Part shown: in pieces, positions 45,512-54,458 of the stretch
Numbering within the stretch: position 1 is the first letter of the stretch
How the letters are laid out: each line of letters starts with the position of its first letter
Source of the DNA: Hyalangium versicolor
GTDB taxonomy: Bacteria; Myxococcota; Myxococcia; Myxococcales; Myxococcaceae
Direction of reading: 5' to 3'
DNA length: 64,000 nucleotides
NCBI RefSeq assembly: GCF_020103695.1
Contig: NZ_JAHXBF010000005.1
Location: forward strand, 491,247-555,246
The notes under the pieces: model-generated
Told to the model about the DNA's origin: nothing
What the model saw: only the letters and a program-made list of their open reading frames with translations
Database searches by the model: none
Position numbers and translations under genes: made by a program

Positions 45512-46860
45512 GACAGCGCCTCCAGATAGTGGCGGGCCAACTTCTGCGCGTTCTCCGGTGAGAAGCCCGCCAGGGTGAGGCTCGTGTCCACGCCCTGGTT
45601 GCCCATGGGCAGCGCCGCGGCGCGGAGCACCAGATCGTACAACCCCGGGAACTTCTTGTAGGCCCGCAGGCACAGCGCGGCGCGCAGCGTGAGCCCTCCC
45701 GAGTTCACGAACTCCGAGTGACACCGGAAGTTCGTCACGTCCTCGCGGGTGGCCTCCACTACCGAGGGATCTCCCGCGAAGAAGGCGCTGTACAGCGCCG
45801 AGAAGCGCAGCGTCCCCAGCTTCGTCGAGGACAGGTGCTGGTGGCTGTACGACACCGCGCCCGTGCGGTGCTCCGAGGAGAGGAACAGATCCTCCTCCGA
45901 CGAGCACTGGTAGTTCGTCACCGTGTATTGCGCCTCTGGATCGTGCGGCGTGTCTCCCCAGCATTTGAGGAACGGCAGCCACCGCCCCGGTACCCGGTAG
46001 GGCCCCAGCGCTTGCTGCGGCAGGGGCGTGGCCAGCAGGCGTTCGGTGATGTGCTGCTGGTGTTCGAGCAGCTGCATGCGCACGGAGGCCATCAGCGCGG
46101 CGGGCTCCGAGTCCTCCGGCTTCGCCGCCATCGCCCGCAGCAGCAGCGCCCGGGCGTGCTCCACCGGAACGAGGAAGCCCACCTGATTGCCCATGGTGGC
46201 CACGTTGACGCCCACCACCCGGCCCTCTCCGGTGAGCGTGGGGCCTCCGCTCATGCCCGGGTTGATCGAGCCGGTGAAGTGCACCCGATCATAGAGCGCG
46301 TCCTGGACCAGCCCGTTGTAGGTGCCCTCGACGATGGTGGTACCCAGATCGCGCGGGTTGCCCATGGCAAACAGGCGCGCCCCCTGCGGCGGTGGCTTCT
46401 CCAACAGTTGGAAGAAGTCCGCCACCTTCTGGTCCAGCCGGATGACGGCCAGATCATCCACCACGTCCACATCGAGCAGCTTCACCGACACGGGCTCCTG
46501 CCCGTCCCGAACGAGCTCGGCGGTGTAGTCCTCCGGATGGACCACCAGATCCGAGACGACGTGGTAGTTGGTGATCGCGTGCCCGTCGGCGCTCACGAAG
46601 AACGCCGAGCCGATGGAGGACTTGGTGCCCGAGCGGCGCTCGATGATGCGGACCTGGGCCACGCGGCGCTTGATGCGCTCGAACAGCTCGTGCGTGGCGG
46701 GCGGCAGGGTGGCGATCGGCAGCTGCGGCACGGCTTCCGGGTCATCCGCGTCCGGCGAGGGCGCATCCGTCTGTTCTGGCCCTGGGGGAGGCGCGGATGC
46801 GGGGGGCTGCGCGGGCACCGGAGCCTGCGCGAGGACAGCGAGGACGAGGAGAGCAACCAT
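45499..46860 (-). CDS. Trypsin-like S1C serine protease
   Basis: A 453-residue exported protein: hydrophobic N-terminus (MVALLVLAVLAQAP) then a Pro-rich linker. The protease domain is about 60-240, with the triad His100 (TNYHVV), Asp136 (DDLAVIRL) and Ser204 (NPGMSGGP). It is like the HtrA/DegP protease module but has no PDZ domain; the ~210-residue C-terminal region is instead unfamiliar and has four Cys. It probably acts in the periplasm. Coupled to the FHA gene by overlap. Confidence 0.85.
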   Translation of the reverse strand: MVALLVLAVLAQAPVPAQPPASAPPPGPEQTDAPSPDADDPEAVPQLPIATLPPATHELFERIKRRVAQVRIIERRSGTKSSIGSAFFVSADGHAITNYHVVSDLVVHPEDYTAELVRDGQEPVSVKLLDVDVVDDLAVIRLDQKVADFFQLLEKPPPQGARLFAMGNPRDLGTTIVEGTYNGLVQDALYDRVHFTGSINPGMSGGPTLTGEGRVVGVNVATMGNQVGFLVPVEHARALLLRAMAAKPEDSEPAALMASVRMQLLEHQQHITERLLATPLPQQALGPYRVPGRWLPFLKCWGDTPHDPEAQYTVTNYQCSSEEDLFLSSEHRTGAVSYSHQHLSSTKLGTLRFSALYSAFFAGDPSVVEATREDVTNFRCHSEFVNSGGLTLRAALCLRAYKKFPGLYDLVLRAAALPMGNQGVDTSLTLAGFSPENAQKLARHYLEALSWTK

Positions 46861-47036
46861 GTCCTCCCCACAGTAGCGGAGGCGCGGCCTTCCGGGGACG
46901 GACTTGAGGCCATCCGCTCGAATGCAACCTCCCAGGTCACTCTCGCGGAGCCTGGACTGACAACTCCTTGCGTCTCTTTCGTGATCGGCGTTCTCTCCTG
47001 GGCTTGAATGCCCGAACCAACTGGAGACTGCCTCCC

Positions 47037-47828
47037 GTGAAAATGCTCCCTCATGCCCTGGGCCTCTGTGCCCTCCTGCTCGCCCTGCCGCTCTACGCGG
47101 CCACTCCGGATCCCCTCGAGAAAGGGACGGACGATCACGAAGCCCAGATCCTGGGCTGGTCCGCCGACGGCAAGCGCTTCGTCCTGCGGCTCTATCTGCG
47201 CGTGCCCTTCATTCCACGCCCGGTCCTCAGCACGCCGGTGTACTGCGAGGGTTACGTCAACCACGAGGGCAACGACTTCCAGGGCGCTCTCGTGTGGCTC
47301 GTCTATGAGCGGAGCCGGCTGCTCGCCACCCTCCCCATCCTCGATCTGGAGCCCTGCACGCCGGTGGACGAGGTCCAACAACGGCTCGCGGCCGCGAAGA
47401 AACGGCTGAGCTCCCTCGGCATCCAGCTGGACAATCCCGGCAAGGAGATCGTCGCCGAGATCAACACCTCGAGCATCACGGTGAACGAGGGCACGCAGGC
47501 CCCCTACAGCATCGAGTACGAGGAGCGCTCCACCCCCCAACCCTCGGACCCGCAGGCCGGCAAGCAGCGCGGCACCCTGGAGCAGCAGGTCTACGTCCGC
47601 AAAGGTACCTCGAGGCAGAAGGTGCTCAGCCGGAAGTCCTCCTATGAATACGAGACGGCCATGGCCGGGTACATGAGGACGGGGCTGGATCGGGTGTGGC
47701 TGTCGCCCTCGGGCTCGACGGTCGTCGTGCTGGCCCAAGAGCGCGTAGGCAACATGAGCCGAGGCCGCAAGTCCCTCCGGCTCCTGGGCGTGCTGGGCTG
47801 GTCGGGCGGCTCGCTCAAACCCCTCTGA
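47037..47828 (+). CDS. Exported hypothetical protein
   Basis: About 263 residues from a GTG at 47037 (GGAG 10 nt upstream). A signal peptide (MLPHALGLCALLLALPLYAA) is clear. The mature part is of mixed strand/helix character, with four Cys in the first half (YCEGYVNHEGNDFQG, LDLEPCTPVDE). It ends with SGSTVVVLAQERVGN, resembling the WD/β-propeller 'S-x-D-G' edge strand. No family recognised. 170 bp separate it from the kinase. Confidence 0.65.
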   Translation: MKMLPHALGLCALLLALPLYAATPDPLEKGTDDHEAQILGWSADGKRFVLRLYLRVPFIPRPVLSTPVYCEGYVNHEGNDFQGALVWLVYERSRLLATLPILDLEPCTPVDEVQQRLAAAKKRLSSLGIQLDNPGKEIVAEINTSSITVNEGTQAPYSIEYEERSTPQPSDPQAGKQRGTLEQQVYVRKGTSRQKVLSRKSSYEYETAMAGYMRTGLDRVWLSPSGSTVVVLAQERVGNMSRGRKSLRLLGVLGWSGGSLKPL

Positions 47829-47998
47829 GTCCGGAAAAGAACATCCGGGGCGTACCCGGCTCGACGCGTCAAGCGGGAGGAAGCCCACCGCTCGCCCTCG
47901 CTCGAACGGTGGCCTCCCCTAGCCATGCTCCCATAGGATGGTGCTAGGTAGTCGAGACTGGGCCCTCGCCCAAGACCCATCCCGATCGAGAGAGTGAC

Positions 47999-50900
47999 GT
48001 GGGGACTTACCGGATCGTCCAGAAACTCGCCGCCGGAGGCATGGCCGAGGTGTTCCTCGGCAAGGTGGTGGGTGCCGAGGGATTCGAGAAGCCGGTCGCC
48101 GTCAAGCGCATCCTCCCGAGCTACGTCCAGGACGCCGCCTTCAACGAGCTGTTCCTGCGTGAAGCCAAGGTCTCCATGCTGCTCCAGCACGCCAATGTCG
48201 TGCAGGTGCTGGACCTGGGAACCGTCGGCGGCCAGTACTACATGGTCATGGAGTTCGTGGAGGGCGAGAACCTCCGCGCGCTCATGCGAGCCTCTCGCAC
48301 CCGCAAGGTGTCGCTGGGCCTGCGCGAGGTCTGCTTCATCACCCAGCAGGTGGCCGATGCCCTGGCCTACGCGCACTCCCGCACGGACGCCTCGGGCGCG
48401 CCGCTCAACATCGTCCACCGCGACGTCAACCCGTCCAACGTGATGATCGGCATCAACGGCGAGGTGAAGCTCGCCGACTTCGGCATCGCCAAGGTGGCCG
48501 ACGGGCACATCGAGACGGAGGCCGGCGTCCTCAAGGGGAAGATCAACTATCTGGCCCCCGAGCAGGTGCTCTCCAAGCCGGTGGATCAGCGCAGCGACAT
48601 CTTCCTGCTGGGCCTGCTGCTCTATGAGCTGATCGCCGGCAAGCAGCTGCTCGAGGGCACCCACCTGCAGATCGTCCAGCGGCTGGGCTCCTTCAACGAG
48701 CGCGCCCTCGAGCCGCTCCCCGGAGTGCCCGCGCCCCTGTGGGCCATCCTCCAGCGCGCCCTGGCCGCCTCGCCCTCGGGGCGCTTCCGCACCGCTCGCG
48801 AGTTCTCCGAGGCCCTCCAGAACTTCCTCTTCGATCACCGGCTCCGCGTGGGCCCCGGAGACATCGCCGCCCTCTTCTCCCGAGCCTTTCCCGAGCGGCG
48901 CTCGCCGCTGGAGGATCTCGTCGGGGTACGGGGAGAGGAGATCCACCTGGATGGCCGGGACACGCCGCGCGGCGCGCCGCCGCCCGTCCTGCGGCCCGAG
49001 CCTCGGAGACAGCCGGGCGTGGGCAATCCTCCGGTGCTCCGCCCCCAGACGCTGCCCCCACTGCCAGCGCGCAACCCGTATCCCCCTCCCCAGGAGCGTG
49101 TGGCTCCCGAGCCACCGACGCGGGTCCTGCCTCCCCAGGATGCGCAGCCAGTTCCCCAGGGGAAGCCTGTCCCACGCCCGGGCCGCAAGCGCATCGGAGA
49201 CATCCTCGTCGCGCGTGGCTCGCTGCCCCAGGAATGGCTGGATCAGGCGCTCGTCATCCAACGGCGCAAGGGCGGCAAGCTGGGGCAGATCCTCATCGGG
49301 GAGAAACTGCTGGACGGCGAGGAGCTGGTCCGCGCCCTCTCCGAGCAGTCCGGGCTGCCCCACATCAGTGACGAGCGGCTCCAGACGATGGCCATCCCGG
49401 AGGATCTCATCAAGCTGATGCCCATGGAGCAGTGCGAGAAGCTCTGCACGGTCCCCGTGGTCCAGCGCGGGAGGGAGCTGTACTGCGCCATGCTGGAGCC
49501 GCGCGACCTCAAGGTGCTGGATGCGGTGAAGTTCGCCGCCGGCGCCGTCACGGTGCACGGGCTGTTCGCCACGGAGTCCGCCATCCGCCGGGCCATCCGG
49601 CGCTTCTACGGGAGCAAGGACGAAGAAGTCTTCCTCGGAGATGTCGGCAACGGGGACACGACCATGAGCCGCGAGCGCGTGCTCAACTTCGTGGAGCGCT
49701 TCACCGGCCGTGGCGCCTACTACATCGATGGCGAGGCACTCGAGGCGCAGGCTCAAGGGAACGTCGAAGCTTCGCCGCCCTCCTCTCCCGCTCCAACGCC
49801 CACGCCCGCGCCGGCCGCGCAGCCCGTGGCCCCCCCCACTCCAGCGCCCATCCCTCCGGCGCGCATGGCCTCAGCCGCCAACATGCCGCGGGCTCGCATG
49901 GTGCTGGTGGTATCCGACGCATCGGACGCGTCCGAGACCGCGGTGCAGTTGCTGCTCCAGCAAGGGATCGCGGCGGCCACGAGCCCGGCTGCCTCCGCGG
50001 AGAAGGCGCTGTCCCTGGGAGGTTACGATCTGGCCCTGGTGCTGGAGAGTGCCATCGAGGAGCCCGGTGCCGTGGCGGAGCGCCTGCGGGCATCCCACCC
50101 CGACGTGGCGGTGCGCCTGCTGCCCTCCTTCAGTGCCGCACTGCTGGGAGAAGGCGGTCCGCTCGAGCGGCTACTGGCCACGCAGGCCCGGCTGCTGGAG
50201 AGCTCCCTGGCCATGCTCGGAGGCAGCGGCGGGCTGGCACCCCTGCTGGTGAAGTTGACGCGCCGGTGCGCGGCTCGACTCGGCGCGAGCAGCGTCGAGG
50301 AACTCCTGGCGGGCACGGTTGCCGCGGCGCTCCTGCTGGCGGCACGGTTGGAGGAGCCCTCGCACTTCGTCCTGCCCTCCCTGGAGCATGCGCGAACCCT
50401 GGTGGGCAACGAGCTGCCTGAGGTCTCCGAGACCCTCGGCGCGGTGCTGACCGAAGGAGCCCACCGGGGGCCTCCCGCCGGGCGCGCGGCACTGGCGGTC
50501 CTCAGCGCTGTGGCCTTCGTGCTCCAGACCCAGAGCGCCCAGCCGACTCCCAAGGAGGCGGCCGAGGCCCTGTCCAGCCTGCGAAACAGCCCGCGGCTCA
50601 CCCCCGCGGCCCTGGAGGCCCTGGCCCTGGAGCTCGGAATCGGCATGGCCGGCAGTGGCTCGGCGCCGCGCATCGTGGTGGCCGAGAGCGACACGCCCAC
50701 GGCGATGACGTTGCAACTGCGCCTCATGGCCGAAGGTCTGGTCATGCAACGGGCCCGCACGCTGCCCGAGGTAGAGCGAGCCCTGGCAGGTGCACAGGCC
50801 GCCATCCTGGAGTCGCCTCTGCCCGAGGGTGACGTCTTCGCCTTCATCGAGAACCTTCGAGCTGCCCCCGCAACCGCCCGCTTCCCGATCTTCCTCATCG

Positions 50901-51043
50901 TGGGCCGAGAGGATCACGCCGTGGTGACCGCGGGCCTCGACGCGGGAGCTGATGACGTACTGGTCCGTCCCGTGAACATCGAGGTGCTGATGGCCAAGCT
51001 GCGCCGCGCCATCTCCCACCGTCCGCCTGCGCAGCGGGTGTAG
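47999..51043 (+). CDS. Ser/Thr protein kinase fused to a MshEN-like and a receiver-like domain
   Basis: A 1014-residue protein from a GTG at 47999. The kinase domain (residues 1-270) is intact: glycine loop AAGGMAEVF, Lys36, catalytic HRDVNPSN (Asp142) and DFG (Asp160). A Pro/Arg-rich linker (~300-390) leads to a MshEN/GspE-N-type domain (~398-500, RIGDILVARGSLPQEWLD), which binds cyclic-di-GMP in some proteins. After another Pro/Ala-rich linker, a helical region (~630-870) and a receiver-like domain (~889-1010) follow. The receiver-like β3 has ILES where the phospho-acceptor Asp is expected, and ends with the typical GADDVLVRPVN. No membrane segment. It could integrate kinase activity with a second messenger. 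Confidence 0.9.
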   Translation: MGTYRIVQKLAAGGMAEVFLGKVVGAEGFEKPVAVKRILPSYVQDAAFNELFLREAKVSMLLQHANVVQVLDLGTVGGQYYMVMEFVEGENLRALMRASRTRKVSLGLREVCFITQQVADALAYAHSRTDASGAPLNIVHRDVNPSNVMIGINGEVKLADFGIAKVADGHIETEAGVLKGKINYLAPEQVLSKPVDQRSDIFLLGLLLYELIAGKQLLEGTHLQIVQRLGSFNERALEPLPGVPAPLWAILQRALAASPSGRFRTAREFSEALQNFLFDHRLRVGPGDIAALFSRAFPERRSPLEDLVGVRGEEIHLDGRDTPRGAPPPVLRPEPRRQPGVGNPPVLRPQTLPPLPARNPYPPPQERVAPEPPTRVLPPQDAQPVPQGKPVPRPGRKRIGDILVARGSLPQEWLDQALVIQRRKGGKLGQILIGEKLLDGEELVRALSEQSGLPHISDERLQTMAIPEDLIKLMPMEQCEKLCTVPVVQRGRELYCAMLEPRDLKVLDAVKFAAGAVTVHGLFATESAIRRAIRRFYGSKDEEVFLGDVGNGDTTMSRERVLNFVERFTGRGAYYIDGEALEAQAQGNVEASPPSSPAPTPTPAPAAQPVAPPTPAPIPPARMASAANMPRARMVLVVSDASDASETAVQLLLQQGIAAATSPAASAEKALSLGGYDLALVLESAIEEPGAVAERLRASHPDVAVRLLPSFSAALLGEGGPLERLLATQARLLESSLAMLGGSGGLAPLLVKLTRRCAARLGASSVEELLAGTVAAALLLAARLEEPSHFVLPSLEHARTLVGNELPEVSETLGAVLTEGAHRGPPAGRAALAVLSAVAFVLQTQSAQPTPKEAAEALSSLRNSPRLTPAALEALALELGIGMAGSGSAPRIVVAESDTPTAMTLQLRLMAEGLVMQRARTLPEVERALAGAQAAILESPLPEGDVFAFIENLRAAPATARFPIFLIVGREDHAVVTAGLDAGADDVLVRPVNIEVLMAKLRRAISHRPPAQRV

Positions 51044-51059
51044 CCCCGCTCGCGGTGCG

Positions 51060-51845
51060 CTACTTGCGCAGGGGCGTGACCACGAGGAAGCCGCTGAACG
51101 AGCCAGCGGTGTCCGCCCTCCCGCCTTGGAGCGCGGGCGGATACAGCCGCGAGATGTTGCCATCCAGGTACAGCGCGTCCGAGCAGCCGAGCTGGGTTCG
51201 AAAGAGCTCGGCGAACGTCTCCAGCCGCACCGGCGCGGCCGACAGGACGATGTGGATGCGCTGGGGGTTCTCCACGCCGACTCCGCTGCGGGTGGCAGTG
51301 CCCTTGGAGTCCTTGAAGCCCGGATGCATCTGCCCCGCCAGGAGCAGGAGCGGACCAGACTGGGTCGCCTGTCGCGGCTTGCTGTCGCCGCGGTATTGCG
51401 AAGCGTCGACGATCCGCGCGCCCTCCGAGCCGAGCAGGAAGACGCCATTCGGCTTCCAGAAGAAGTTGCCCTGACCTGTCTTCGGGTTGATCGGCGCCAG
51501 TTCCCGGCCGTCCTGGACGAACACCCCCGTGGGCACCAGTCCCGGCTCGAAGATGCCGGCGTTGGTGGCGGCCAGGAGGCTCTCTCCCTGCTTGCTCAGC
51601 CACTTCTCCAGCGCCTCAAAAGTCTCCAGCGCATGGCCCTGCTCATCCTGCCGGATGAGCCGCACGGAGGCTCTCTTCAGATCCACGGTCACCACGTGGA
51701 AGCTTTCATCCTGGAAGCGGACGGTCCGCGCCTCGATGGGCGAAGCCTGTGCCTCCTTCGAAGTGGCGGGTGGTTTGGCCTCTCCGGCCAAAGAAGGCAC
51801 GGCCCCCAGCGCCAAGGCCCACACGACGATTCCCAGGACTCTCAC
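51060..51845 (-). CDS. Exported phosphodiester glycosidase-like protein
   Basis: About 261 residues from a GTG at 51845 (GGAGG 5 nt upstream). Signal peptide (VRVLGIVVWALALGAVPSLAG). Matches the phosphodiester glycosidase (NAGPA-like) family: LLAATNAGIFEPGLVPTGVFVQDGRE, WKPNGVFLL and GCSDALYLDGNISRLY. Such enzymes remove sugar phosphodiesters in exopolysaccharide or teichoic-acid-like turnover. The Asn in TNAGIF and the Asp in YLDGNIS are the likely conserved residues. Substrate unknown. Confidence 0.82.
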   Translation of the reverse strand: MRVLGIVVWALALGAVPSLAGEAKPPATSKEAQASPIEARTVRFQDESFHVVTVDLKRASVRLIRQDEQGHALETFEALEKWLSKQGESLLAATNAGIFEPGLVPTGVFVQDGRELAPINPKTGQGNFFWKPNGVFLLGSEGARIVDASQYRGDSKPRQATQSGPLLLLAGQMHPGFKDSKGTATRSGVGVENPQRIHIVLSAAPVRLETFAELFRTQLGCSDALYLDGNISRLYPPALQGGRADTAGSFSGFLVVTPLRK

Positions 51846-51936
51846 ACGAACCTCCCAGCATCCATGAGCGCGACGATGCCATCTTGATTGGAATCCTCGG
51901 TGAGGCAGACTTTTCGCTCGCCGATGGAGATTGCGA

Positions 51937-52713
51937 ATGTCGCTTCCCAACTATGAGACGGTGGATGGCTCGACGCCGGAGATCACCCCTCTGGCAGCGG
52001 AGCACGGACGGCGATTGCCGCTGTCCGCGTTCACCCTGCTGGCTGGCGGAGATGCCTTCGAGTCTCGAGGAGGCAAGCCTCCCGCCGACGGAGCCACACG
52101 CGCCCGCTCGTACTTCAAGGCCCAGGTGACGCTGGTGCCCCACGGCGCATCGCCCGAGCACCTCCAGCGCGTGGAGGCGGACATCGTCCGGCAGCTCTCG
52201 GGCAACCTGCAGCTCATCGGGCGGATGGAGGCATCCCGGCCGGTGACGATCGATCTCATCCCTCCGGGCCAACCCCTGGCGAAGTACGGCTACCCCCGCT
52301 CCGTGTCGCCTCGAGCCGCGGGGCTGTTCTGGGATCACCCGGACTGGGAGCGGGCCCGCATCGCCCTGCGCCAGGACAAGTTGGACTCGGAGCCGCACCT
52401 GGTCTTCCACGAGATGGCGCACGCCATCCAGGGCCTGGCCTTCACCCAGGAGGAGAACGATCTCGTCTACCGCACCATGCTGCGCACCTATCGCAGCCGC
52501 GCCATGGTGGACGAGGTGTTCGCCCTCTACAGCGAGCGGGAGTTCATCTCCACCGTCACCGCCCATGATCTGCGCGCCCCCGGCGTGTACGGCATGGCGC
52601 GCCAGCGCTGGAACGAGGAGCACCTCTTCACCCGCTTCGTGCGCAACCTCTACTTCCCCTACAAGCCGCTGGCGGGCCCGGCCTCGGGCGGCGGTTTCTC
52701 CTCCTTCGGCTGA
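51937..52713 (+). CDS. Putative zinc metallopeptidase (HExxH)
   Basis: A 258-residue protein from ATG 51937, with GGAGA 6 nt upstream. It has the gluzincin-type HEMAH at residues 158-162 (LVFHEMAHAIQG) and an Asp-Glu pair at 192-193 with ALYSEREF downstream, where the third metal ligand of gluzincins lies; together they suggest zinc peptidase activity. No signal peptide. Sequences of this type are common as uncharacterised proteins in myxobacteria. Divergent from the glycosidase gene (92 bp apart). Confidence 0.75.
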   Translation: MSLPNYETVDGSTPEITPLAAEHGRRLPLSAFTLLAGGDAFESRGGKPPADGATRARSYFKAQVTLVPHGASPEHLQRVEADIVRQLSGNLQLIGRMEASRPVTIDLIPPGQPLAKYGYPRSVSPRAAGLFWDHPDWERARIALRQDKLDSEPHLVFHEMAHAIQGLAFTQEENDLVYRTMLRTYRSRAMVDEVFALYSEREFISTVTAHDLRAPGVYGMARQRWNEEHLFTRFVRNLYFPYKPLAGPASGGGFSSFG

Positions 52714-52763
52714 GCCCGAACAGGCCCAGGTAGGGAAAGTGGCGCCTGCTGGCCCGGGAGCCC

Positions 52764-52814
52764 TTGACAGTGCATCCGCTATAACGGATATATAGACCAT
52801 CCGCTTTCACGGAC
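52764..52814 (+). promoter_or_regulatory. Promoter with two tandem operator-like repeats before the XRE-cupin operon
   Basis: TTGACA (52764-52769) is a perfect -35; TATATA at 52789-52794 is a likely -10 (spacer 19, or 17-18 with shifted hexamer). Two 17-bp repeats, CATCCGCTATAACGGAT (52773-52789, inside the spacer) and CATCCGCTTTCACGGAC (52798-52814), each have ATCCG/CGGAT-type half-sites and are 25 bp apart. A third palindrome GGAC-N4-GTCC overlaps at 52811-52822. Autoregulation by the XRE protein is inferred. Confidence 0.65.
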
Positions 52815-52844
52815 GATTGTCCGATAACGAAGAGGATGTCACCC

Positions 52845-52976
52845 ATGAGCGCCGCCGTCATTGACCTGCAAGACTTCCGCAAGAGGCGTGAGGCCGAGCA
52901 GTGTCAGATGGCGCGCCCTGCCCCGATTCGGCCTTGGCTCCCGGTCTGGGTGTGGGTCATGGTCTGGCCCGCATGA
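52845..52976 (+). CDS. 43-residue leader ORF coupled to the XRE-cupin gene
   Basis: Starts MSAAVIDLQDFRKRREAE and ends WVWVMVWPA. The ATG has AAGAGG upstream, and the stop codon overlaps the next start (ATGA). The tail is rich in Trp, Val and Pro. It lies right after the operators. It may be a real small protein or a leader peptide that couples translation to the regulator. No family recognised. Confidence 0.55.
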   Translation: MSAAVIDLQDFRKRREAEQCQMARPAPIRPWLPVWVWVMVWPA

Positions 52977-53740
52977 AGTCCGTACGGGAGAACACCGGAC
53001 GCAAGGGTCGAGGGGACGCTCCGCGCCGCAAGGCAGTGGAGTCCGTCCCCAAGGTCGCTCTGCACACGCCTTCCGAGCCAACGGCTCCCGAGCCCTCTGA
53101 CGTCCCATCCCCCGCTGCCTCTCCTGCCCAGGGCGAAGAGGCTTGGACGTATGAGGTTGCTCACCCGGATGCCGATCAGGATCTGGCCCCTGTCGTGGGC
53201 CGGAACCTGCGGAAGCTCCGTGTGCAGAGAGGCCTGTCGCTCGAGCGGATGGCCAAGGCCTCGGGCGTGAGCCGGGCGATGCTGGGCCAGATCGAGCTGG
53301 GCCAGAGCGCTCCGACCATCAACGTGCTGTGGAAGATCGCCCGGGCGTTGGATCTGCCGTTCTCTGCGCTGATCACCACCACGGGAGGCGCCGGGACGCG
53401 GCTGATGCGTTCGTCCCAGGCCAAGCGGCTCACCTCGCACGACGGGCGCTTCGTGTCTCGGGCGCTCTTCCCGTTCGACGAGCCGCGGCGGGTGGAGTTC
53501 TACGAATTGCAGCTCAAGGGGCACAGCGAGGAGCGGGCCGAGCCTCACCCGCCGGGCACGCTGGAGAACATCGTGGTGACGCGCGGCACGGTGGAACTGG
53601 AGGTGGGCACCGAGCGCCACCTGCTGACCACCGGTGACGCCATCCTCTTCGAAGCGGACAAGCCCCACGTCTACCGCACCGTGGGGCCCGAGGACGCCAT
53701 CATGTACCTGGTGATGACGTACGCCGAAGAGGTGGGCTGA
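52973..53740 (+). CDS. XRE-family regulator with C-terminal cupin
   Basis: A 255-residue regulator. A long low-complexity N-terminus (1-70) precedes an XRE HTH at ~75-133 (RKLRVQRGLSLERMAKASGVSRAMLGQIE is the classic helix pair, quoted in part by position) and a cupin_2 sensor at ~175-250 (LENIVVTRGTVELEVG, GDAILFEADKPHVY). Such fusions repress small operons and respond to small molecules, often cupin-bound. It probably acts on its own tandem operators. The start is within the previous ORF's stop; there is no independent ribosome-binding site. Confidence 0.9.
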   Translation: MKSVRENTGRKGRGDAPRRKAVESVPKVALHTPSEPTAPEPSDVPSPAASPAQGEEAWTYEVAHPDADQDLAPVVGRNLRKLRVQRGLSLERMAKASGVSRAMLGQIELGQSAPTINVLWKIARALDLPFSALITTTGGAGTRLMRSSQAKRLTSHDGRFVSRALFPFDEPRRVEFYELQLKGHSEERAEPHPPGTLENIVVTRGTVELEVGTERHLLTTGDAILFEADKPHVYRTVGPEDAIMYLVMTYAEEVG

Positions 53741-53747
53741 GCCGGAA

Positions 53748-54203
53748 CTACTTGCTCATGCACATCATCATGGGCATGCCGTTGCACATCATCATCATCG
53801 GCGCGCCCATGGCCATCATGGAGTTCATGGCGTCACAGCACTCCTTCATCATCGCCATGTCCTGACCGTCCATCGGCATCATCTTGCACATCATGCCGTC
53901 CTTGGTCATCTCACAGGTCATCCGGCACATCATCGGCGCCATCTGACGCATCATCATGGGCATCATCATCGGCATGCCCATGCCCATGCCCATCGGCATC
54001 ATCGTCGGCATGCCCATGCCCTGACCCATCATGGGGTTCATGCCCATCATCCCGCCCATCATCATGGGGTTCATGGGCATCATCCCGCCCATCATCATGG
54101 GGTTCATGCCCATCATCCCGCCCATCATGGGGTTCATGCCCATCATCGGCATGGACTGCTGGGGCATCGGCATGGGCATCGGCATGGCGTTCGCGGTCAT
54201 CAT
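53748..54203 (-). CDS. Extremely methionine-rich protein
   Basis: A 151-residue protein of which I count 69 Met (about 46%) and 7 Cys. ATG 54203 (an ATGATG pair) follows GGGAGGAGAG, so translation is plausible. The N-terminal half is tandem NPMMMGGMM(G/P)M-type repeats; the C-terminal half has MCRMTCEMTKDGMMCKMMP. Met and Cys are soft-metal (Cu(I)) ligands, so copper or silver binding is inferred, but other roles (oxidation sink) are possible. No signal peptide. It is convergent with the XRE-cupin gene (7 bp apart). Repeats at the DNA level explain why both strands look repetitive here. Confidence 0.75.
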   Translation of the reverse strand: MMTANAMPMPMPMPQQSMPMMGMNPMMGGMMGMNPMMMGGMMPMNPMMMGGMMGMNPMMGQGMGMPTMMPMGMGMGMPMMMPMMMRQMAPMMCRMTCEMTKDGMMCKMMPMDGQDMAMMKECCDAMNSMMAMGAPMMMMCNGMPMMMCMSK

Positions 54204-54458
54204 GTTACGGGTCTCTCCTCCCGGCTTCCCGGGGCGTGAAGGAACGCCATGGAGATAGGGCAGCTCTCGATGGAGAGCGAGTGCCCACCGAGGCCCGCCT
54301 GCGTTTTCCTCCGAGTCAGCGGAGACCTGGCCGGGAGCAGCGGAGGAGTTGTTGATTGGCGCGGATGCACGTCTGCTGATGCGGACAGGGGCGCCCGTGC
54401 TCGATGAACATTCCCGTCACGGATCGCACACGGAAGGTGCCCCGCAGGGCGAGCGGGC

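Noticed and set aside
54031..54258. Plus-strand 75-codon frame over the Met-rich gene (MGFMPIIPPIIMGF repeats)
   Set aside because: It is the antisense image of the ATG-rich repeats; it has no ribosome-binding site and the minus-strand frame has one.
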